DNA from: Deltaproteobacteria bacterium
GTDB lineage: Bacteria > Myxococcota_A > Polyangia > Polyangiales > Houyiibacteriaceae
Length of the DNA stretch: 14,088 nt
NCBI GenBank assembly: GCA_027295555.1
Contig: JAPUKT010000435.1
Coordinates: 1-14,088 of the forward strand
Reading direction: 5' to 3'
Positions 1-9,404 of the stretch are shown piece by piece (within the stretch, counting starts at the first letter, position 1; each line of letters opens with the position of its first letter). The notes under the pieces are model-generated. The model ran no database searches. It saw only the letters and a list, made by a program, of their open reading frames with translations, and was not told the origin of the DNA. A program made the position numbers and the translations under genes.

Positions 1-308
1 TCCTCGGCATCGGCGACTTCGACCCGATCTTCGATCCAGCCAGTGCCGTAGCCGATGTACGCTCCGATGGCTGACATCACGACGACTTCGTTGTCGGGGA
101 CGACGCGCATGATGCCCTCGAGCTGGATGATGCTCGCTGGAAACGCGGCGCCCACCATCTCGTAGTCCCAGTACTGCTCGATGCCCGGCGCCGCCCGTTG
201 GAACAGGCCGGAGGTCGAGTCCGCCGCGAACTTCGCCGTGTCGCACGCCGTGAGCCACACCAGCCCAGCGACGAGCACACCCATCCGTAAACCTCTCGAA
301 CGGGGCAT
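1..308 (-). CDS. TatT-like lipoprotein, N-terminal part (runs off window)
   Basis: This reading frame is open from an ATG at 308 to the left edge (102 codons), so the C-terminus is missing. The protein starts MPRSRGLRMGVLVAGLVWLTAC, a basic n-region, a hydrophobic core and an LTAC lipobox, so it should be a lipoprotein. The mature part contains YWDYEMVGAAFPASIIQLEGIMRV, PDNEVVVMSAIGAYIGYG and then a tryptophan and acidic residues. That pattern resembles the TatT family, periplasmic lipoproteins associated with TRAP transporters that form helical TPR-like rings. A second ATG at 284 has a good Shine-Dalgarno (GAGAGG, 7 nt away), but starting there loses all positive charge before the hydrophobic core, so I keep the upstream start with some doubt. 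The gene is transcribed away from prfB. The family call rests on recalled sequence resemblance of a partial protein; the lipoprotein call is firmer. Confidence 0.66.
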   Translation of the reverse strand, partial: MPRSRGLRMGVLVAGLVWLTACDTAKFAADSTSGLFQRAAPGIEQYWDYEMVGAAFPASIIQLEGIMRVVPDNEVVVMSAIGAYIGYGTGWIEDRVEVADAE

Positions 309-389
309 GGCGCGAAAGTGAACCGGAAAGCGCTCCCCAACACAAGCCCAAAACCCAATTACCCCCAAGAAAAGGCCCGAAGCCCGGTG

Positions 390-411
390 GGCGACGCACG
401 GCGTCGCCTTT
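390..411 (+). repeat. 8-bp perfect hairpin between lipoprotein gene and prfB
   Basis: GGCGACGC (390-397) and GCGTCGCC (401-408) form a perfect 8-bp stem with a 3-nt ACG loop, followed on the plus strand by TTT. It sits just before the putative prfB -35. It could be a weak terminator for plus-strand transcription entering from outside the intergenic region, or a leader hairpin on the minus-strand lipoprotein transcript. The T-run is short, so terminator function is uncertain. Confidence 0.4.
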
Positions 412-419
412 ACGGGGTT

Positions 420-448
420 TTGACACCGGTCGGGTGGCGGGTTAGTCC
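420..448 (+). promoter_or_regulatory. Candidate sigma70-type promoter for prfB operon
   Basis: TTGACA (420-425), a 17-nt spacer, then TAGTCC (443-448). The -35 is a perfect consensus match; the -10 matches TATAAT only at its first two bases. The same geometry (TTGACM, 17 nt, TA-start) recurs upstream of bamA, ompH and the DUF507 gene, which supports it. Predicted transcription would start only a few bases before the ATG at 461, giving a very short leader with no clear Shine-Dalgarno. Confidence 0.45.
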
Positions 449-460
449 GCGCCCAGAGAC

Positions 461-1622
461 ATGACACCACGGGAATGTCGCGAACAACTCCGAGACCTCG
501 TACAGCGCATGGAAGCGCTGGGGAGGTATCTTTGACCTCGAAGGCCTGCGTCACACCATCGACCGGCTGACCAACCTCAGTCTGGCCGAGGGCTTCTGGG
601 ACGACCAACAGAAGGCCCAGAAGATGATGCGTGAGCGCGCATCCTCCGAGGAAACACTCAAGGAATTCGAGCACGTAGACCGCGAAGCTCGGGATCTCTT
701 GGAGTTGTTGGAGCTGGCCGCAAGCGAGGGGGACGAGGGAGTCGTCGCGGATGTGGCAGAACAGCTTCCGTCGCTCGAGCACGAGGTACGGGGCCTCGAG
801 CTCAAGCGGATGCTGACCGAGGACGACGACACCGACGCCATCGTCACCATCAACCCGGGAGCCGGCGGCACCGAAGCCCAAGACTGGGCGGAGATCCTGC
901 TTCGGATGTACCTCCGCTGGTGCGAGCGCAGAGGCTACGAGACCGAGCTCCTGAGCAAACAGCCCGGTGACGAAGCTGGGATCAAGGACGCGACCTTCGT
1001 GGCCCGGGGCCCGAACGCCTATGGGTATCTCCGTGCCGAAAACGGCGTCCACCGCCTCATCCGGATCAGCCCGTTCGACGCCAACAAGCGCCGGCACACC
1101 TCGTTCGCGAGTGTCAGCGTAGTACCGGACCTCGACGACGAGCTGACCGAGGGTGAAATCGAAATCCGCGACGAGGATCTCGAGATCAGTACGATGCGCT
1201 CGGGCGGCGCCGGCGGCCAGCACGTCAATCGAACCGAATCGGCGGTTCGCATCAAGCACGTCCCCACGGGCTTCGCGGTGCGATGTGAAGCGGAGCGGTC
1301 CCAACACCAAAACCGCGAGACCGCGATGAAGATGCTCCGTGGTCTGCTCTTCGAGAAGGCACGCCGCGAGCGCGAGGAGGCCTTCGAAGAGGCGTTCCTG
1401 AGCAACCGAGCGGATATCGCTTTTGGGTCGCAAGTCCGAACCTACACCCTCCAGCCCTACACGATGGTCAAAGACGAACGTACCGATCACAAGGTGGCCA
1501 ACGCCGAGGCGGTGCTCGACGGGGAGCTGGACGAGTTCATCGAAACGTACCTATTGATGAACGCAGACAAGCAACGACAACGGAAGAAAGCGGGCAACGC
1601 CCGAGGACACCAAGAGGACTAG
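461..1622 (+). CDS. prfB: Peptide chain release factor 2 (RF2), programmed +1 frameshift
   Basis: RF2 reads UGA and UAA stop codons in the ribosome and triggers peptide release. The gene is in two frames: 24 codons from ATG 461 to CTT at 530-532, an in-frame TGA at 533-535, then the +1 frame from GAC at 534 to TAG at 1622, 386 residues in all (E. coli RF2 has 365). The frameshifted join reads GRYL-DLEGLRHTIDRL, as expected for RF2. The stop-recognition tripeptide SPF is at residues 203-205 and the catalytic GGQ at 251-253, inside SGGAGGQHVNRTESAVRI. SPF rather than the RF1-type PxT identifies RF2. The ATG has no convincing Shine-Dalgarno. An annotation begun at the in-frame ATG at 624 would lose the first 54 residues. 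lysS follows 6 nt later, and its Shine-Dalgarno overlaps the prfB stop. Confidence 0.97.
520..536 (+). promoter_or_regulatory. prfB programmed +1 frameshift signal
   Basis: The stretch GGGGAGGTATCTTTGAC matches the classical RF2 autoregulatory site. It has a purine-rich internal Shine-Dalgarno-like element (GGGGAGG, 520-526), a 3-nt gap, the slippery CTT codon, the in-frame UGA stop, and a C after the stop that weakens termination. When RF2 is scarce the ribosome pauses at UGA and slips +1 at CTT; when RF2 is plentiful the 24-residue peptide is released. This is established for E. coli and conserved in many bacteria; here it is inferred from the sequence match. Confidence 0.96.
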
Positions 1623-1625
1623 GAG
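1621..1625 (+). promoter_or_regulatory. Ribosome binding site of lysS
   Basis: AGGAG lies 3 nt before the ATG at 1629 and overlaps the TAG stop of prfB (1620-1622). The spacing is short, but no other in-frame start nearby fits better. The overlap suggests translational coupling with prfB. Confidence 0.7.
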
Positions 1626-1628
1626 CCA

Positions 1629-3232
<1,604 letters not shown>

Positions 3233-3236
<4 letters not shown>

Positions 3237-5278
3237 CGAGCACGCGGCCCCTCGGCTTCTGGACGGCGGCCCTTGCTGGCCTGTCGGTCTTGCACGCTGC
3301 AGCTACCGTCGTGTTCCTCGCCACGAGCACGCAGTGGTTTCAGGCCAGCTTGATCGACGGCCTCGTCTGGATCCGGCTCGCGATCGGCTGGACCACGGCA
3401 CAGCTCACCCTCGGCCTCCTGAGCCTGGCCGTCGCGGGCCGCGCACGTCGCATGTCGCGCGGCACCCCGGGGCGAGCACGTATCCTCGGCCTTTCAATCG
3501 CTGCGGCACTGCACACCCTGATCACGACCGCTTCGATTGGCATCATTCTCTGGGCGGCACATGCGTCGCTAGGCCACGTGCTCGGCGGCACGATCGCGAG
3601 CCTACTGTTCGGCCTCACCCATCTCGCGCACCCGGACCTCGAGCTCGAATGGCTCCGAACGCTCTACCAAACCGCCGCGAGCCTTCAGGCTGCGACCGCC
3701 GCCACCCTCGTCGTCCTTTCCACGTCGTGCTGGTTCCTGCTGCCCGCGCCCAAGCGCCAACGGTTCTGGTGGGTCTTCGACGCCGTCCTGGTCCTGGTCT
3801 TCGTCGCAGTCAGTTTCACGCTACCCTTCTCCTCGGTTGAAGGAGATGACGCGAGCCTCACAGGCGCCGTGGTGCGGGTGACCGTCACGACCCTTTTCGC
3901 CACCCGGATCGCGCTGCGGCTGGTGGGCCCATTTCTTTCCGCGTTCGAGCGGATCGGGTTTCGATCGATGGTGGCGGCCCGTCACCTGCGCGCGAAGAAG
4001 ACAGGCTTCCTCGCGGCAAGCGCCACTCTCTCCGTGCTCGCAGTCGCCGTCTCGTCGTCCATGTTGATCTCGGTCCTGAGCGTCATGGGTGGGTTTCGGG
4101 CGGACCTCACGAAGAAGATCCTCGGCAACCACGCCCACATCGTCATCGACCAGGCCTTCGACGAGCTCGAGGACTGGCAGCTCATCCTCGAACAGACGCG
4201 CACCACCGAAGGCGTGGTCGGCGCGACACCCTACCTTCAGACCGAGGTGATGGTCTCGAGCCTTTCGAGCCGGGCTGGCGCCATCCTCCGCGGGATCGAT
4301 CCCGGGTCCGTAAGTGAAGTCACCGACCTCGCCCGGAATATGACCCATGGAAAGCTCGAATACCTCGAGCATCCCGAGCGGATCCTCGACTCCTCGATCG
4401 GCACCTCGCGAACCAGCCCGTTCGACGCGATGCTCGAGGACCCTCCAACCGAGCCAGATGACGACGCCGAGCCGGCCCCAGAAGCGATGCCCGGACTGAT
4501 CGTCGGTCAAGAGCTGGCGCGGGCGCTCCGGCTGGTGGTTGGCGATCGGGTCACGGTGGTGTCGCCCCGCGGCGAGCTCGGCCCGACCGGTCTCATCCCA
4601 CGCACCAAGCCATTCCGGATCGCCGGCATCTTCTACAGCGGTATGTACGAGTACGACATGAAGCACGCCTATGTGGCCCTCGGCGTCGCCCAGCGTTTCC
4701 TCAAGGCCGCCGATGCGGTCAGTGGCATCGAGGTCAAAGTGCAAGACGTTGAAATGGCCCCGGCGATGGCAACCGAGCTCTCGTCGATGATCGGTCGCGA
4801 CGAGCTTAGAGTACGCGACTGGAAGATGATGAATCAGCAGCTCTTTGGTGCGCTCGCCCTCGAGAAGCTCGCCATGTTCATCACGCTCGGGATCGCGATT
4901 CTGGTCGCGGGGTTCTCGGTCTTCGGCACTTTGACGCTGCTCGTTCAGGAGAAGCGGCGCGAAGTGGGCATCCTCAAAGCGATGGGCACCTCGGCACGCA
5001 GCGTGATTCGGATCTTCGTGCTCGAAGGTCTTCTCATCGGCGCGGCCGGTGGTCTATTGGGCCTTGGTCTTGGCTTCGTCGTGACATTCGCGGCCGAACA
5101 CTTCGGAATCCGGATGAATCCCGAGGTCTACTACATCGACAAGCTTCCGGTGAAACTCGACCTGACCGAGTTCGCTCTAGTCGGCGCGGCAACCGTGGTG
5201 GTATGCCTGGCGGCAACTCTATTTCCCGCGTATCAAGCGAGTCGCGTGCGACCCGTGGACGCACTTCGGTACGACTGA
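3233..5278 (+). CDS. Lipoprotein-releasing permease (LolC/E or LolF type) with N-terminal membrane extension
   Basis: The ATG at 3233 overlaps the lysS stop (ATGA), giving 681 residues. I prefer it to an ATG at 3173 that lies deep inside lysS. Residues about 240-681 form a complete LolC/E permease: MVAARHLRAKK before a membrane helix (259-283), VLSVMGGFRADL, a periplasmic domain (about 290-540), three C-terminal helices (about 545-568, 594-620, 646-665), the cytoplasmic EKRREVGILKAMGTS segment (573-587), and the end FPAYQASRVRPVDALRYD. Residues 445-462 (PRGELGPTGLIPRTKPFR) align with the LolC hook region that recruits LolA. Ahead of this are about 235 extra residues with some five to seven hydrophobic segments (roughly 8-30, 44-68, 84-108, 115-130, 150-170, 181-200, 210-232), which ordinary LolC/E (about 400 residues) lacks. 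An acidic, proline-rich insert sits at 401-420. As the only permease gene next to lolD, it may act as a LolF-like homodimer. The partner is LolD, encoded next. Confidence 0.88.
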
Positions 5279-5307
5279 CCTTCGGCTGACCCTCTTTTGC
5301 ACTCTCG

Positions 5308-6069
5308 ATGTCCGACCTCCTCGTCACCGTCGAAAACGTGACTAAAACCTTCGAACACGAAGGTCAGTCCCTAAAAGTCCTCAAAGGCATTGACCTCGAG
5401 ATCCCCAGGGGCGAGATGGTGACCATCGTCGGGCCCTCTGGCGCCGGAAAAAGCACCCTCCTGCACCTCATCGGGACCCTCGACCTTCCGACCCATGGGA
5501 CGATTCGATACGAGGGACGGGACGTCACCCGCCTAGGAAGCTCCGACCTCGCAGAATTTCGAAACAGAAGCATTGGATTTGTTTTCCAATTTCATCATCT
5601 GCTGCCGGAGTTCACCGCACTGGAGAATGTGATGATGCCCGGGCTGATTCGAGGAAGTCGTCGACTCGAGGATAGGGCCCGTGGACTGCTCGACGAGGTG
5701 GGCCTCTCCCACCGACTGACCCATCGGCCCGGCGAGCTCTCGGGTGGCGAACAACAGCGTGTCGCCCTTGCCCGAGCGCTGCTCATGGAGCCGAAGCTGG
5801 TGCTCGCCGACGAGCCGACCGGCAATCTCGACAGCCAGAGCAGCGCTTCGGTACAAGAGCTCTTCTTCGAGATCAATCGGCGCCACGGGACTACGTTTCT
5901 CATCGTGACCCACAGCCGCGACTTCGCCGCCATGATGCCCAGGCAGATCGCGATGAAGGACGGACGGATCGACTCGGACGAGCGAAGGCCTCTGTCGTCG
6001 ACAAACGACGCGGAGCAAAAGCCCCACGATGACGCTCAACCCCCTGAAAACCAAGGAAAACCAACTTGA
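5308..6069 (+). CDS. lolD: Lipoprotein-releasing system ATPase LolD
   Basis: This is the ATPase that powers extraction of outer-membrane lipoproteins from the inner membrane and their hand-over to LolA. The 253 residues carry Walker A GPSGAGKST (42-50), the Q-loop within FVFQFHHLLPEFTALENV (Q94), the signature LSGGEQQR (144-151), Walker B LVLADE (164-169) and the H-loop His202. The FQFHHLLPEFTALEN stretch is characteristic of LolD rather than of the related MacB or FtsE ATPases. The last 30 or so residues are a hydrophilic tail rich in D, E, P, Q and N, beyond the usual LolD end. The start lies 29 nt after the permease stop and has no recognisable Shine-Dalgarno. The stop codon overlaps the -35 of the bamA promoter. 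Confidence 0.95.
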   Translation: MSDLLVTVENVTKTFEHEGQSLKVLKGIDLEIPRGEMVTIVGPSGAGKSTLLHLIGTLDLPTHGTIRYEGRDVTRLGSSDLAEFRNRSIGFVFQFHHLLPEFTALENVMMPGLIRGSRRLEDRARGLLDEVGLSHRLTHRPGELSGGEQQRVALARALLMEPKLVLADEPTGNLDSQSSASVQELFFEINRRHGTTFLIVTHSRDFAAMMPRQIAMKDGRIDSDERRPLSSTNDAEQKPHDDAQPPENQGKPT

Positions 6070-6094
6070 CCCCCCCTTAGGCCACGGCTATAGC
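6066..6094 (+). promoter_or_regulatory. Sigma70-type promoter for bamA
   Basis: TTGACC (6066-6071), a 17-nt spacer, then TATAGC (6089-6094). The -35 matches consensus at five of six positions and the -10 at four of six. It overlaps the lolD stop codon (6067-6069). The -10 lies in the palindrome GGCTATAGCC (6086-6095). Transcription would start near 6101, leaving about 17 nt before the bamA ATG and no Shine-Dalgarno. Confidence 0.62.
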
Positions 6095-6117
6095 CGCCCG
6101 GATCGCAAGCCCTGACA

Positions 6118-8712
6118 ATGCGCCTTTCCGCCCCTGCCATAGCCCTGACGCTCGTTGCAGGGCTCGCTTCCCTGGCGGGCGCTCAGAGTGAGGACAACAT
6201 CCCGGTGCCGCCGCCTCCTGCGACCCGACCGATTCGGACCTCGCCTCGACCTAAACCGCCACCGCCGCCCCTCCCCGAAGAGGAACCGAAGGGAGAGGAC
6301 TATGAACCCGTCGAGGACCCCGACGTGGCGATCCAGGTCCCGAGGACGAGCTGCCATGGCAAGACCATCCGTCGCGTCGTGGTCGTCGGTGCCCGACGCG
6401 TCGACCCTGACGACGTCCGCGCAACGATGAAGCTCGGCCGCGGCAAGGTTTGCACCGATCCGGGGATCACTCGAGACGCGCGTGCGCTTTGGAACATGGG
6501 GTACTTCGACGACCTCGCCATCGAAGCCGACCCGCTCGGCGACGGGATCAAGCTCACCATTCGCGTCCTCGAGCGCCCCGCGATCAACAAGGTCACGTAC
6601 GAAGGCAACGACGAGGTCGACGATGACGACATCGACGAGGCCATCACCCTCGAGCCGGGGACGATTCTGGTGGTTCCCGACGTCGAGGAGAGCGCCGACA
6701 AGATTCGCAACCTCCTTTCCGAGAGTGGCTTCTTCCTCGCGGAGGTCGACTACGAGCTCAAACGAGTCCCGGGCGACACCAACCAAGTCGACATCGTGTT
6801 CAAGATCGACGAGGGCGCAGAAGTCCAGGTCCGTCGGGTGAGCTTTGTCGGGAACGAGCAGCTCCCGGCCGAAGAGCTCCTCAAAATCATGCAGACCAAC
6901 GAGACAGGGATGTTCTCGTTCTTGAGCGATCGCAACAAGTTCAACCGGGAGGCTTTCGACGAGGACGTGTTGCGAGTCCAGGCCTGGTACTACGACAAGG
7001 GCTACCTGATGATGCGCCCCAGCCGCCCCAGCGTGGAGCTCACGGCAGATCGGGCGTACGTCGACATCACCATCCCGGTCGAGGAAGGGCCTCGCTTCCG
7101 CGTTCGGAAGCTCGACGTGGTCGAGACCGACGCAGCCGGCAATGAGGTCGAAACCATCGCGCCGAAGGACCAGCTTCGAAACGATATCAAGCTCAAGTCG
7201 GGTGACTGGTTCAGCCGAAGCAAAATCGCCGAAGGCATCGAGCAGATCAGCCGTACCTATCGAGACCAGGGCTATGCGCTCGTGGAGATGGTCCCGGGGA
7301 CCGATCTCGACGAGGTCAACCACTTGGTCGACGTGAGCATCGGCATCCAGCGTGGCCCACTGGTCTACATGGAGCGCATTCACGTGCGCGGCAACACCAA
7401 GACCCGAGACGCCGTCATTCGACGTGAGTTCCGCATCAGCGAGGGCGACCTCTACAACCAAAGCAAGATCGAGGACGGCCAGGCGCTCGTAACCCAGCTC
7501 GGGTACTTCGAGCGCGTCGACGTCTCCGAGGAGCAAGGCAGCGCCCGAGACCAAATGGTGCTCAACGTCGAAGTCGCAGAAAAGGCTACCGGCACCTTCC
7601 AGGTGGGCGCCGGCTTTTCGTCTCTCGAGAGCTTCATCATCACCGCCCAGGTCCAGCAACATAACCTCTTCGGCCGCGGCCAAACACTGGGACTCAACCT
7701 TCAGCTATCGGGAATCCGCCAACAGATCGATTTGAACTTCATCGAGCCGTGGTTCCTCGGCTCGGAATGGAGTCTCGGCGTCGGGTTCTTCAAGCGCATC
7801 CGAGACTTCGCGGACTTCCGTCAAGACTCGACAGGCGCGAGTATCACCACGGGGCATCCCCTCTTCAATCCGAGGTTCCGACTCTTCGTCCGGTACGAGT
7901 TCGAGAATGTGGTCATCTCGCAGCCACGAGGGAACCTCATCGGCGGCGTGGGTGGCGACCTTCAGAACACCTTCTCGAACATCTTCATCGCCAACGCGTT
8001 CCGAGACGGCATCACCAGCTCGCTCCGCTTCACGATCAACTGGGATAGCCGAGACAACCGCCTGGCGACTACCGGCGGTATCTTCGCCAACTATGCCGTA
8101 CAGGTGGCCGACCAATATCTCGGCTCCGACAACACGTTCGTTCGCCAGACGACATTCGCGCGCTTCTACAAGCGAGTCTTCGGGCCCGTGGTGTTCAAGG
8201 TCAACACCGAAATGGGATTGATCACCTCTCGAAAGATCGTGCCTGTCTTCGAGCGGTTCTATCTCGGTGGCATCTTCACGATTCGCGGCTACCGACTTCA
8301 GTCGGTAGGGCCCCAGGCGGGCGTCGCGTCCGCCGGAGACCCGAACCTTCCGATCGTCGCCCGGGGCCGACCCATAGGCGGCGACTTCCAGGCGTTCTAC
8401 AATGTCGAGCTCGAGTTCCCCATCATCGAGACGGTGGGCATCCGAGGTGTCATCTTCTCGGACGGCGGCAACGCGTGGAACCTCTTCGCGTTCCGCGATC
8501 AGTTCGGCAATTGCCAAGCGCCCATTGCACCAGAAAATGATCGCTCATCGCAGCCATGCGGCATCCATCCCTTCCTGAGGTACTCGGTCGGGTTCGGAAT
8601 CCGGTGGTTCTCCCCGCTTGGTCCGCTGCGTTTCGAGTGGGGCATTCCGATCCGCCGACGCCCTCAAGACAGCCCGGTTCGCTTCGAATTCACGATCGGT
8701 CAGTCGTTCTGA
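6118..8712 (+). CDS. bamA: Outer membrane protein assembly factor BamA (Omp85)
   Basis: BamA is the central outer-membrane barrel that folds and inserts other beta-barrel proteins. The 864 residues begin with a signal peptide (cleavage near AGA-QS, about 22) and a proline-rich linker (29-58). Five POTRA repeats follow (about 83-151, 153-233, 235-325, 326-412, 415-489), seen in recurring patterns such as LWNMGYFDDL, YYDKGYL, YRDQGYALVEM, RIHVRGNTKTRDAVIRREF and LGYFERVDV. The barrel (about 492-864) carries the lid-loop motif IRGY (722-725), FSDGGNAW, and the C-terminal aromatic signal ending TIGQSF. Four cysteines form two candidate disulfides: C79/C112 in POTRA1 and C799/C814 in a late extracellular loop. 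At 864 residues it is longer than E. coli BamA (about 810). It lies between lolD and a Skp gene, as in many deltaproteobacteria. Confidence 0.96.
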   Translation: MRLSAPAIALTLVAGLASLAGAQSEDNIPVPPPPATRPIRTSPRPKPPPPPLPEEEPKGEDYEPVEDPDVAIQVPRTSCHGKTIRRVVVVGARRVDPDDVRATMKLGRGKVCTDPGITRDARALWNMGYFDDLAIEADPLGDGIKLTIRVLERPAINKVTYEGNDEVDDDDIDEAITLEPGTILVVPDVEESADKIRNLLSESGFFLAEVDYELKRVPGDTNQVDIVFKIDEGAEVQVRRVSFVGNEQLPAEELLKIMQTNETGMFSFLSDRNKFNREAFDEDVLRVQAWYYDKGYLMMRPSRPSVELTADRAYVDITIPVEEGPRFRVRKLDVVETDAAGNEVETIAPKDQLRNDIKLKSGDWFSRSKIAEGIEQISRTYRDQGYALVEMVPGTDLDEVNHLVDVSIGIQRGPLVYMERIHVRGNTKTRDAVIRREFRISEGDLYNQSKIEDGQALVTQLGYFERVDVSEEQGSARDQMVLNVEVAEKATGTFQVGAGFSSLESFIITAQVQQHNLFGRGQTLGLNLQLSGIRQQIDLNFIEPWFLGSEWSLGVGFFKRIRDFADFRQDSTGASITTGHPLFNPRFRLFVRYEFENVVISQPRGNLIGGVGGDLQNTFSNIFIANAFRDGITSSLRFTINWDSRDNRLATTGGIFANYAVQVADQYLGSDNTFVRQTTFARFYKRVFGPVVFKVNTEMGLITSRKIVPVFERFYLGGIFTIRGYRLQSVGPQAGVASAGDPNLPIVARGRPIGGDFQAFYNVELEFPIIETVGIRGVIFSDGGNAWNLFAFRDQFGNCQAPIAPENDRSSQPCGIHPFLRYSVGFGIRWFSPLGPLRFEWGIPIRRRPQDSPVRFEFTIGQSF

Positions 8713-8750
8713 GAATGTTTGCCGACGCGCTGGCGTATAGCCCCTGGGGC

Positions 8751-8779
8751 TTGACCGGCCGCCAGTGAACGGCTAGCTA
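8751..8779 (+). promoter_or_regulatory. Candidate promoter for skp/ompH
   Basis: TTGACC (8751-8756), a 17-nt spacer, then TAGCTA (8774-8779). The -35 is good and the -10 weak, but the geometry repeats that of prfB, bamA and the DUF507 gene. Transcription would start near 8786, just before the AAAGGA ribosome binding site. A TATAGC at 8736-8741 is an alternative -10 but has no matching -35. Confidence 0.42.
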
Positions 8780-8788
8780 GGCCGGGCT

Positions 8789-8794
8789 CGAAAG
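8789..8794 (+). promoter_or_regulatory. Ribosome binding site of skp/ompH
   Basis: An AAAGGA-type Shine-Dalgarno lies about 8-9 nt before the ATG at 8804. It is one of the few strong ones among the plus-strand genes here and fixes this start. Confidence 0.68.
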
Positions 8795-8803
8795 GATTCG
8801 CTG

Positions 8804-9352
8804 ATGGGTTCTAGCAGAATCGTAGTTTTCGCACTTGCGGCGTTTGTGTTGGCCGGCACCGCATCGACCGTCGACGCGCAACTCAAGATCGGCGTCGTGG
8901 ATCTCCAGCGCACAATCAACGAAACCGAAGACGGCCGGCAGGCGAAGCGACGGCTGACGAAGCTCTTCGAGCAGCGGCAGAAGAAGCTCGACACGGCGCA
9001 GGAATCGCTCAAGGCGCAAAAACAGAGCATCGAACGGCAGCAGGATGTGCTCAGCGAGGACGCGCTCAAGAAGAAGCTCGAGAAGTACCAGGAAGACCTG
9101 ATAGCCCTGCAGACGGAGTACGTCGACTACCAGCGCGAGCTCTCGACGGCCGAGGCGGAGCTGACCAAGAAGATTCTCGACAGGATGCAGGCCATTCTCC
9201 GCCGTATCGGGCAGAGCGACGGATACACGTTGATCATCGAGGCCAACGAGGGCGGCGTCGTGTGGGTGCCCTCCAATTTGGACCTCACCGATTTGCTGAT
9301 TCAACGCTACAACGCCCAAGCCAAGAAGAGGGGCGGCGGTAAGAAGAAGTAG
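8804..9352 (+). CDS. Periplasmic OmpH/Skp family chaperone
   Basis: This is a Skp-type holdase that keeps unfolded outer-membrane proteins soluble in the periplasm and delivers them to BamA. The 182 residues start with a signal peptide (cleavage near VDA-QLK, residue 25). The opening strand LKIGVVDLQRTINET is typical of the family. A long charged coiled coil follows (about 45-130, rich in K, E, Q and R; hairpin turn near 82-88), then the closing strand region YTLIIEANEGGVVWV (141-155), the part that trimerises in Skp. The C-terminus ends in a basic tail (KKRGGGKKK). Length and layout match the family. It follows bamA by 91 nt with its own candidate promoter and a good Shine-Dalgarno. Skp (E. 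coli ompH) is the closest named member; I leave the symbol blank because orthology cannot be tested here. Confidence 0.93.
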   Translation: MGSSRIVVFALAAFVLAGTASTVDAQLKIGVVDLQRTINETEDGRQAKRRLTKLFEQRQKKLDTAQESLKAQKQSIERQQDVLSEDALKKKLEKYQEDLIALQTEYVDYQRELSTAEAELTKKILDRMQAILRRIGQSDGYTLIIEANEGGVVWVPSNLDLTDLLIQRYNAQAKKRGGGKKK

Positions 9353-9404
9353 CGAGAATCGCGCATTCGTGGCCCGACCGGCCTTTTCCAGGTACAAAAA
9401 CCCC

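Noticed and set aside
6088..7683. 531-codon open frame on the minus strand across bamA
   Set aside because: It lies opposite the signal peptide, POTRA domains and start of the barrel of BamA, has no plausible protein features, and is a codon-bias shadow.
8739..8751. AGCCCC-T-GGGGCT palindrome after bamA, considered as a terminator
   Set aside because: The arms are separated by a single base, so the usable stem is very short, and no T-run follows.
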